Origin: an uncultured Clostridium sp.
GTDB lineage: Bacteria > Bacillota_A > Clostridia > TANB77 > CAG-508
DNA: 5,258 nt
Reading direction: 5' to 3'
Assembly (NCBI GenBank): GCA_946491915.1
Contig: CAMLYR010000098.1
Location: 1-5,258 of the forward strand
Shown: positions 1 to 5,258 of the stretch, piece by piece
How the letters are laid out: the number at the start of each line of letters is the position of its first letter
Numbering within the stretch: the stretch's first letter is position 1
Notes under the pieces: generated by a model
Databases searched by the model: none
The model's input: only the letters and a program-made list of their open reading frames with translations
Told to the model about the DNA's origin: nothing
Translations under genes and position numbers: made by a program

Positions 1-1
1 C

Positions 2-400
2 TGGTTATTAAATGTATATTTTCAAAAAGAAAAATCATTAATTGATGCAGATATAGATTTTTTTGAAGATAGAATTAAACAATATGAGGAACTATTAAAA
101 GTGGAGAATAATCAAAATTGGTGGAATAAAAACATGGATATAAAACAACTATGCAAATATTTTGATAGAAAAGAAATTACGATAAGAAAATCAATTAAGA
201 AAATGTGTGATAGTGGATTTGAACAGTATAAATTTTTAATTAATAACAAAGTTGTTATTTCTAGTAAAGGTATTGAATGGCTAAGTAAAAATGTTTTTAA
301 ACAAAAATATTTAGAACTATTGGAAAAATATAAGATGGAGTTAACAGAGTTATATATTGAAAAAGGATATATTTATGATGAGTATTTTGGAAGAAATTAA
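2..400 (+). CDS. Putative winged-helix/HTH DNA-binding protein, 5' end outside window
   Basis: I do not recognise this gene with certainty. The frame is open from the left edge to a TAA at 398-400, giving at least 132 codons with no ATG, GTG or TTG before a GTG at 101. The leading part (including DADIDFFEDRIKQYEELL) looks like a charged amphipathic helix, so I favour a gene that begins before the window. Alternatives are the GTG at 101, which has GAGGA at 86-90 ten bases upstream, or the ATG at 134. From MDIKQLCKYF onward the sequence suggests helix-turn-helix (IKQLCKYF, then EITIRKSIKKM), followed by a wing-like pair of strands (YKFLINNKVVISSKG) and a C-terminal helix rich in Lys, Glu, Leu and Tyr ending YDEYFGRN. 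There are no membrane segments. Short proteins of this type are common in phages, plasmids and integrative elements. It lies 116 bases before hsdR on the same strand and could be a regulator of it or an unrelated neighbour. Coding is likely; the function is an inference. Confidence 0.6.
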   Translation, partial: WLLNVYFQKEKSLIDADIDFFEDRIKQYEELLKVENNQNWWNKNMDIKQLCKYFDRKEITIRKSIKKMCDSGFEQYKFLINNKVVISSKGIEWLSKNVFKQKYLELLEKYKMELTELYIEKGYIYDEYFGRN

Positions 401-419
401 AAAGAATAAAAGGATAAAA

Positions 420-448
420 TTGTAAAAAAATGAGGTAAAATGTAGAAT
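420..448 (+). promoter_or_regulatory. Candidate sigma-A promoter for the hsdRMS operon
   Basis: A -35 like TTGTAA (420-425) is separated by 17 bases from a -10 like TAGAAT (443-448). This would start transcription near 454-456 and give a 5' leader of about 60 bases containing the inverted repeat at 470-504. It is the best-spaced pair I found in the intergenic region. In DNA this AT-rich, chance matches are frequent, so the call is tentative. Confidence 0.45.
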
Positions 449-462
449 GTTTTTTACTTTTA

Positions 463-471
463 TGATAAAAT
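463..471 (+). promoter_or_regulatory. Alternative extended -10 element upstream of hsdR
   Basis: TGATAAAAT has the TGn extension in front of a TAAAAT -10 hexamer. No good -35 lies 16-18 bases upstream. If used, transcription would start near 477-479, inside the left arm of the inverted repeat, so the dyad would sit in a classical operator position over the start site. It is weaker than the promoter at 420-448. Confidence 0.25.
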
Positions 472-504
472 AACTTCGGATAAATAAAAATTATCGGAAG
501 TTAT
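470..504. repeat. Near-perfect inverted repeat (operator, RNA hairpin or recombinase site)
   Basis: The left arm ATAACTTCGGATAA (470-483) and right arm TTATCGGAAGTTAT (491-504) are complementary at 13 of 14 positions; the only mismatch is G478 against G496. The centre is ATAAAAA (484-490). As RNA it would form a long stem ending one nucleotide before the GGGGGA ribosome binding site of hsdR. As DNA it has the architecture of a tyrosine-recombinase core site: the left 13 bases match the arm of loxP (ATAACTTCGTATA) at 12 positions, and the inner arms resemble Xer/dif half-sites. No T-run follows on the + strand, so it is not a normal terminator for the upstream gene. No second copy is seen in the window. 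The repeat is certain; its role is not. Confidence 0.85.
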
Positions 505-510
505 GGGGGA
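505..510 (+). promoter_or_regulatory. Ribosome binding site of hsdR, flush against the inverted repeat
   Basis: GGGGGA lies six bases before the ATG at 517 and is the only G-rich stretch in the intergenic region, which supports that start. It begins on the base directly after the inverted repeat ends, so folding of the leader could limit ribosome access. Confidence 0.65.
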
Positions 511-516
511 ACGTTT

Positions 517-2865
517 ATGGGAATAGAAGAACAATTATCTGAGGAAGATGTAAGAAACATGTATATAACACCGGCTTTGACCAAAAAATGGAGTCTGGAA
601 AAGCAAATTAGAAGTGAAGTTTATTTTACTGCTGGAAGAGTAATTGTAAGAGGAAATATGTCTGCAAGAAAAAAAGGAGAAAAAGCAGATTATATATTAT
701 ATTATAATAGTTCTAAACCTATTGCTGTGGTAGAAGCTAAAAAGAATACGCTATCAGTAGGAGCAGGAATGCAACAAGCAATGAATTATGCAAAAATTTT
801 AGATATTCCTTTTGCGTATTCAACTAATGGAAAAGCTTTTTTAGAACATGATTTTTTAACTGGAAAAGAGCGAGAAATTTCAATGGATGAATTTCCTTCT
901 CCAGAAGAATTGTGGAATAGATATAAGATAGGGAAAAATCTTACATTGGATGAAGAAAAAATTATTAATGAACCATATTATTATGCCCCAGGAACAAATA
1001 AACCAAGATACTATCAAAGGATAGCAATTAATAGAACATGTGAAGCGATAGCAAGAAATCAAAAAAGAATACTATTAGTTATGGCTACAGGTACTGGAAA
1101 AACATTTACAGCTTTTCAAATTATACATAGGTTAAGAAAAGCGGGATTAAAAAAGAAAATACTTTATTTAGCAGATAGAAATATGCTTATAGATCAAACT
1201 ATGAGTCAGGATTTTCAACCATTTAGTAATATAATGACTAAAGTAGAAAATAGAAAAATGGACAGCTCTTATGAAATATATATGGCATTATATCAACAAC
1301 TTACTGATGGACAAGGGACAGATATATTTAAAAATTTCCAGAGAGATTTTTTCGATTTAATTATTGTAGATGAATGCCACAGAGGGAGTGCAGCTGACGA
1401 CTCAAATTGGAGAAGAATATTAGAATATTATAGTAGTGCTACTCAAATTGGTTTAACTGCGACTCCAAAAGAAGATAAGGAAGTATCTAACATAAGCTAT
1501 TTTGGAGAACCAATTTATACATATTCACTAAAACAAGGAATAGATGATGGGTTTTTAGCTCCTTATAAAGTTATAAGAGTTAATTTAGATAAAGATTTAG
1601 TTGGATATAGACCAGAGGCAGGTAAGACTGATGTAAATGGTAATATCATAGATACAGATGAGACATATTATCAAGCTGATTTTGACAAGAAAATAATTAT
1701 AGATGAAAGAACACAAGTAGTAGCAAAAAGAGTTACTGAGTTCTTGAAGAATACAAATAGATATAATAAAACAATAGTTTTTTGTATCGATATAGAACAT
1801 GCTGAAAGAATGAGACAAGCATTAGTTAATGAAAATTCAGATATGATGTTAGAAAATCCAAATTATATTATGCGAATTACAGGTGATAATCAAGAGGGAA
1901 AAGATCAATTAGAAAATTTTATAGATGTTGAAGAAAAATATCCAACAATTGTAACAACTAGCAAATTGTTAACAACGGGAGCTGATTGTAAAACCTGTAA
2001 ATTAATAGTGTTGGATTCTAATATTAATTCAATGACAGAATTTAAACAAATTATTGGTAGAGGAACTAGAATTAGGGAGGATTTTGGTAAAACATATTTT
2101 ACAATATTGGATTTTAGAAATGCAAGTAGATTATTTAGTGATCCTGACTTTGATGGTGAACCAATTTCAATAAAAGTAGTAAAACCTGGTGAACCAATGC
2201 CAACAGAAGATGAAGACAAAATTGAAAATAGTGGCGATGATACTAAACCTACTGATAAAAATAATGTAGATATAAATCATCCCGGAAAAACAGTTAATAC
2301 GAATACAAAAATTAGAGTTAATGGTGTAGATGTAAATATCTATAATGAGATATGTTCATATTATGATAAAGATGGAAAATTAGTAACCGAATCATTGAAA
2401 GATTTTAGTAAAAGAAGTATTTTAAACGAATATGCTTCATTAAATGATTTTATTAATAAATGGAATTCAACAGATAGGAAGCAAGCAATACTAGATGAAT
2501 TAAAGGAACAAGGAGTATTACTTGATGAACTACGAAAAGATGTAGGAAATGAAGATATCGGAGATTTTGATTTGATTTTACATATTGCTTATGATAAAAA
2601 ACCTCTTACCAGATATGAAAGAGTAAATAAAGTATTAAAAAAAGGATATTTATATAAATATTCTGAGATGGCTCAAAATATTTTAAAAGATTTATTAGAA
2701 AAATATAGTGATAATAATGAATTAGAACTTACTGATACCAAAATATTACAATTAAAACCATTTGAGGGGTATGGATCTCCAATGGAAATTGTAGATGTAT
2801 TTGGAGGAAAAGAGAAATATATAGAAGCTGTGGAAGAATTAGAAGATGAATTATATGCAAGTTAG
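517..2865 (+). CDS. hsdR: Type I restriction enzyme, HsdR (R) subunit, EcoEI/EcoAI-like
   Basis: This is the motor and nuclease subunit of a type I restriction-modification complex. In the cytoplasm it joins the HsdM-HsdS methyltransferase at unmethylated targets, pulls in DNA using ATP, and cuts it at a distance. The 782 residues are close to the roughly 800 usual for type IB. The N-terminal nuclease shows the PD-(D/E)xK pattern with D58, then E73-A-K75, and a QxxxY motif at Q87-Y91. The superfamily 2 helicase follows: YYQR (165-168), Walker A ATGTGKT (190-196), DECH (285-288), GLTATP (312-317), motif IV near KTIVFC (418-423), TTGAD (486-490) and QIIGRGTR (511-518). An acidic, low-complexity linker (about 562-597) leads into a C-terminal domain resembling the EcoEI R C-terminal family (about 598-775), which is the basis for the IB assignment. 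All catalytic residues are present and there is no frameshift. It is the first gene of the operon; hsdM starts 11 bases after its TAG. The ATG at 517 is supported by its ribosome binding site and the typical N-terminus. Confidence 0.97.
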   Translation: MGIEEQLSEEDVRNMYITPALTKKWSLEKQIRSEVYFTAGRVIVRGNMSARKKGEKADYILYYNSSKPIAVVEAKKNTLSVGAGMQQAMNYAKILDIPFAYSTNGKAFLEHDFLTGKEREISMDEFPSPEELWNRYKIGKNLTLDEEKIINEPYYYAPGTNKPRYYQRIAINRTCEAIARNQKRILLVMATGTGKTFTAFQIIHRLRKAGLKKKILYLADRNMLIDQTMSQDFQPFSNIMTKVENRKMDSSYEIYMALYQQLTDGQGTDIFKNFQRDFFDLIIVDECHRGSAADDSNWRRILEYYSSATQIGLTATPKEDKEVSNISYFGEPIYTYSLKQGIDDGFLAPYKVIRVNLDKDLVGYRPEAGKTDVNGNIIDTDETYYQADFDKKIIIDERTQVVAKRVTEFLKNTNRYNKTIVFCIDIEHAERMRQALVNENSDMMLENPNYIMRITGDNQEGKDQLENFIDVEEKYPTIVTTSKLLTTGADCKTCKLIVLDSNINSMTEFKQIIGRGTRIREDFGKTYFTILDFRNASRLFSDPDFDGEPISIKVVKPGEPMPTEDEDKIENSGDDTKPTDKNNVDINHPGKTVNTNTKIRVNGVDVNIYNEICSYYDKDGKLVTESLKDFSKRSILNEYASLNDFINKWNSTDRKQAILDELKEQGVLLDELRKDVGNEDIGDFDLILHIAYDKKPLTRYERVNKVLKKGYLYKYSEMAQNILKDLLEKYSDNNELELTDTKILQLKPFEGYGSPMEIVDVFGGKEKYIEAVEELEDELYAS

Positions 2866-2869
2866 GAGA
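2864..2869 (+). promoter_or_regulatory. Ribosome binding site of hsdM
   Basis: AGGAGA overlaps the TAG stop of hsdR (2863-2865) and lies seven bases before the hsdM ATG. Ribosomes finishing hsdR would stop on it, which favours coupled translation of the two genes. Confidence 0.8.
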
Positions 2870-2876
2870 AAGAATA

Positions 2877-4364
2877 ATGGGAATAGGAAATATATTAAAA
2901 AGACTACAAGATATCATGAGAAATGATGAAGGAGTAAATGGAGATGCACAACGATTAGAACAAATTGTATGGATATTGTTTTTAAAAGTGTATGATGCTA
3001 AAGAAACACAATGGGAATTTGATGACGAAGGATATGTCTCAGTAATTCCAGAAGAATTAAGATGGAGAAATTGGGCGGTAGATAAGAAAGATGGGAAAGC
3101 ATTGACAGGTGAAGAATTACTTAATTTTATTAATAATGAATTGTTTCCAAGATTAAAGAACTTAGATATAGATGCAGACACACCGATAAAAAAGGCAATT
3201 GTAAAATATACATTTACAGACATTAATAATTATATGAAAAATGGTATATTACTAAGACAAGTAATCAATATTATTGATGAAATAAAATTTACTAACCCTA
3301 ATGAAAGACATGAATTTAACGAAATCTATGAAACTATGTTAAAAGAGTTACAAAGTGCAGGAAATGCAGGAGAATTTTATACTCCTAGACCAGTTACTAA
3401 CTTTATGGTAAATATGATAAAGCCTAAATTAGGAGAAAAGATTGCAGACTTTGCTTGTGGTACAGGAGGATTTTTAACTTCAGCTTTAGATTATTTAAAA
3501 GAGCAAGTAAAAACAGCAGAGGATTTGGATTTATATAATGATTCAATATATGGTGTAGAAATGAAATCATTACCATATTTATTGTGTATTACTAATTTAT
3601 TGCTACATGACATAGATAATCCTAAAGTAGAGCATAGAAATAGTTTTGATAGAAACATAAAAGATTATTCTGAAGATGAGAAATATGATGTAGTATTAAT
3701 GAATCCACCTTATGGGGGAAATTTGTTGAAAGAATATTTAGTTAATTTTCCATCAAATTTAAGAGGATCAGAAACAGCAGATTTATTTATAGCATTAATC
3801 ATGTATAGACTTAAGTCTTTTGGAAGAGCGGCAGTAATACTTCCAGATGGATTCTTGTTTGGAACAGATAATACTAAAATAAATATAAAAACAAAACTAC
3901 TAAAAGAATTTAATTTACATACTATAATTAGATTACCAAGTTCTGTTTTTGCACCATATACATCTATAACAACTAACATATTATTTTTTGATAAATCAAT
4001 GCCAACAAGTGAAATATGGTTTTATAGATTGGATATGCCAGAGGGATACAAGAATTTTTCAAAAACAAAACCAATAAAAAATGAGCATTTTAAAGAAGTA
4101 AGCGAGTGGTGGGATAATAGAAAAGAAATTATAGACGAAAAACAAAACGAGGAATCTACTACAACTTATAAATCTAAATGTTATTCAGTAAAAGAAATAA
4201 TTGAAAATGGATATAATTTGGATTTGTGTGGATATCCTCATGAAGAAGAAATAATATTAGAGCCTAAAGAATTAATTGCAAAGTATCAAAAAGAAAGAGC
4301 TAAATTGAATGCGGAAATTGATAAAATTTTAGAAGAAGTAAGTAAATTATTGGAGGAAGACTAA
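2877..4364 (+). CDS. hsdM: Type I DNA methyltransferase, HsdM (M) subunit, N6-adenine specific
   Basis: HsdM transfers a methyl group from S-adenosylmethionine to the N6 of adenine in each half of the target. Two copies combine with one HsdS to form the methyltransferase, which also serves as the platform for HsdR. The 495 residues match the usual size of about 490-520. Residues 1 to about 130 form the helical HsdM N-terminal domain (start MGIGNILKRLQDIMR). The N6-methyltransferase domain follows, with GEFYTPR (165-171), the SAM-binding motif I DFACGTGGF (191-199), the catalytic motif IV NPPY (276-279) and LPDGFLF (322-328). The last 35 residues (about 461-495) are charged and heptad-like, as expected for the coiled coil that packs against HsdS. 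All catalytic motifs are intact. The TAA stop shares its last A with the ATG of hsdS. Assignment is secure; the methylated sequence cannot be read from this subunit. Confidence 0.98.
   Translation: MGIGNILKRLQDIMRNDEGVNGDAQRLEQIVWILFLKVYDAKETQWEFDDEGYVSVIPEELRWRNWAVDKKDGKALTGEELLNFINNELFPRLKNLDIDADTPIKKAIVKYTFTDINNYMKNGILLRQVINIIDEIKFTNPNERHEFNEIYETMLKELQSAGNAGEFYTPRPVTNFMVNMIKPKLGEKIADFACGTGGFLTSALDYLKEQVKTAEDLDLYNDSIYGVEMKSLPYLLCITNLLLHDIDNPKVEHRNSFDRNIKDYSEDEKYDVVLMNPPYGGNLLKEYLVNFPSNLRGSETADLFIALIMYRLKSFGRAAVILPDGFLFGTDNTKINIKTKLLKEFNLHTIIRLPSSVFAPYTSITTNILFFDKSMPTSEIWFYRLDMPEGYKNFSKTKPIKNEHFKEVSEWWDNRKEIIDEKQNEESTTTYKSKCYSVKEIIENGYNLDLCGYPHEEEIILEPKELIAKYQKERAKLNAEIDKILEEVSKLLEED
4352..4356 (+). 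promoter_or_regulatory. Ribosome binding site of hsdS inside the end of hsdM
   Basis: GGAGG lies seven bases before the ATG at 4364, within the last codons of hsdM. Together with the TAATG stop-start overlap it fixes the hsdS start and indicates translational coupling, which would keep M and S synthesis in step. Confidence 0.85.
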
Positions 4365-5258
4365 TGACTGCTCAAGAATTAAAAAATTCAATTCTTCAAT
4401 TAGCAATACAAGGAAAATTAGTAAAGCAAGATCCGAATGATGAACCAGCAACTGTATTGCTTGAAAAAATAAAAGAAGAACGTAAAAAATTAATCAAAGA
4501 AAAGAAAATAAAAAAAGAAAAATACTCAGAAATATATAAAGATCCTTCAGATAATCATTATTATGAGAAGTTTGAAGATGGTACTATAAATGATATCACA
4601 GAAGAAATTCCTTTTGATATTCCTGATACTTGGAAATGGTGTAGAATTGAAAATTTTGAAGAAATAAATTTAGGTTTTACATATAAACCAGATTATACAA
4701 GCGAAGGAGTATATTTCTTATCTGTAAAAGATATTTCTGGTGGAAAAATTGATTTTTCAAAAGCTAAAAAGGTAAGTCGAGAAACATATGACAAAGCTTC
4801 TTATGGTAGTAAACCACATAAAGGTGACATATTGTTTGGTAGAGTTGGAACTATGGGTAAACCTCAAATAATTGAAACAGATGAAGAATTTTGTATTTTT
4901 GTGAGTTTAGGATTTTTCAGAGACCATTTAGATATAATGAATAAACACTATATTGTATTATGGATGGAATCTTTACTTTTTCAGGAACAAATAAATAGAA
5001 ATGTAAAAGGAGCTGCTCAGAAAAATTTAAATACTGGGTGGTTAAAAAAATTCTTAATTCCTATACCACCACTAAAAGAACAACAACGTATTATAGAAAA
5101 ATATGAAAATTTATTGCCATATATAAGCAGATATGATGATATATATGAGCGATTAGAAAAAATAAATAATAATTATAAAGAAGATTTAAAGAAATCAATA
5201 TTGCAATATGCAATACAAGGGAAATTAGTACAACAAGATCAAAATGATGAACCAGCAG
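4364..5258 (+). CDS. hsdS: Type I specificity subunit, HsdS, cut by the right edge of the window
   Basis: HsdS gives the complex its DNA sequence specificity: two target recognition domains (TRDs) each read one half of a split target, held apart by conserved helices. The window holds 298 codons plus one base with no stop; type IB HsdS proteins are usually close to 590 residues, so about half is seen. An N-terminal conserved stretch (residues 6-29, with AIQGKLV and DEPA) is followed by a lysine-rich helix (about 31-57) and the first TRD of the Methylase_S type. The TRD opens at IPDTWKWCRIENF (about 86-98), has GDILFGRVGTMGK (154-166), and closes with IPIPPLKEQQRI (232-243). A spacer helix (about 244-274) leads to a second copy of the N-terminal motif at 275-298, the central conserved region before TRD 2. 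The fragment ends because the window ends; nothing suggests a pseudogene. The recognised half-site cannot be predicted by eye. Confidence 0.96.
   Translation, partial: MTAQELKNSILQLAIQGKLVKQDPNDEPATVLLEKIKEERKKLIKEKKIKKEKYSEIYKDPSDNHYYEKFEDGTINDITEEIPFDIPDTWKWCRIENFEEINLGFTYKPDYTSEGVYFLSVKDISGGKIDFSKAKKVSRETYDKASYGSKPHKGDILFGRVGTMGKPQIIETDEEFCIFVSLGFFRDHLDIMNKHYIVLWMESLLFQEQINRNVKGAAQKNLNTGWLKKFLIPIPPLKEQQRIIEKYENLLPYISRYDDIYERLEKINNNYKEDLKKSILQYAIQGKLVQQDQNDEPA
4379..4450 (+). repeat. Direct repeat in hsdS, copy 1 (N-terminal conserved region)
   Basis: These 72 bases encode residues 6-29 of HsdS. They align without gaps with 5186-5257: by hand count 60 of 72 bases and 20 of 24 residues are identical. 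In HsdS such repeats arise because the two halves of the protein are pseudo-symmetric, each carrying a helix that contacts HsdM. Confidence 0.85.
5186..5257 (+). repeat. Direct repeat in hsdS, copy 2 (central conserved region)
   Basis: Second copy of the 72-base repeat, encoding HsdS residues 275-298. The shared core includes AIQGKLV and NDEPA. It may continue past the right edge, since the similarity has not ended when the window does. The copies are 807 bases apart, start to start, and the first TRD lies between them. Confidence 0.85.

Noticed and set aside
422..461. Possible terminator for the upstream gene: GTAAAAAA (422-429) pairing with TTTTTTAC (450-457), then four T
   Set aside because: The stem is almost all A-T with a 20-base loop, so it would be very unstable, and it overlaps the best promoter candidate.
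470..504. Inverted repeat read as a rho-independent terminator
   Set aside because: The stem is followed by GGGGGAACG rather than a T-run on the + strand. On the minus strand only a broken T-rich stretch follows, and no gene needs it there.
1905..2219. 104-codon open frame on the minus strand inside hsdR
   Set aside because: Antisense to conserved helicase motifs V and VI of hsdR; a by-product of codon bias. The other minus-strand frames at 880-1062, 1597-1818 and 3710-3979 were rejected for the same reason.
2877..2886. Ten identical bases (ATGGGAATAG) at the starts of hsdR (517-526) and hsdM
   Set aside because: Both encode the common start MGI, the similarity ends at once, and no wider repeat surrounds it, so chance is sufficient.
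2729..3223. 164-codon open frame on the minus strand across the hsdR-hsdM junction
   Set aside because: It lies antisense to two certain genes, has a Ser/Leu/Ile/Phe-rich composition typical of the reverse of AT-rich coding DNA, and shows no recognisable domain.
4510..4516. A7 tract in hsdS as a phase-variation switch
   Set aside because: Seven A is common by chance in a lysine-rich, AT-rich gene. Known slippage tracts are usually longer, and the frame is intact on both sides.
1..5258. Search for tRNA, rRNA, CRISPR array or insertion sequence
   Set aside because: No cloverleaf-like segment, regularly spaced short repeats, or transposase-like coding sequence was seen; almost all of the window is accounted for by the four coding regions.

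Overview
The window is strongly AT-rich. It uses AGA for most arginines, TAA/TAG stops, TGG for tryptophan with no in-frame TGA, and has good purine-rich ribosome binding sites. This fits a low-GC member of the Bacillota (Clostridia or relatives, standard bacterial code). No marker gene is present to go further, so the taxonomy is an inference from composition and signals.

Layout: (1) Positions 2-400 hold the 3' part of a small gene that is open to the left edge. It looks like a winged-helix-type DNA-binding protein of unknown function. (2) Positions 401-516 are a short intergenic region with a good candidate sigma-A promoter (420-448) and a striking inverted repeat (470-504, 14-bp arms, one mismatch, 7-bp centre). 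The repeat ends exactly where the hsdR ribosome binding site begins. (3) Positions 517-5258 are a tightly packed operon in the order hsdR-hsdM-hsdS, encoding a type I restriction-modification system. The EcoEI/EcoAI-like C-terminal region of HsdR and the subunit sizes point to subfamily IB. hsdR and hsdM are intact with all expected catalytic motifs. hsdS runs off the right edge after its first target recognition domain, just as the central conserved repeat is reached.

How they work together: HsdS reads the two halves of a bipartite DNA target. With two HsdM subunits it forms the N6-adenine methyltransferase. With HsdR added, the complex translocates and cuts unmethylated foreign DNA. Adjacent genes are 11 nt apart (R-M) or overlap by 1 nt (M-S), so one transcript with coupled translation is likely. 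Because hsdR comes first, the inverted repeat against its ribosome binding site is the most interesting non-coding feature. It could be an operator, an RNA hairpin limiting HsdR synthesis, or a tyrosine-recombinase (lox/dif-like) site. These cannot be told apart from this window alone.

I see no clearly undescribed system. The core of the window is a recognisable defence operon, and the points worth following are the dyad, the upstream regulator-like gene and the repeats inside hsdS.
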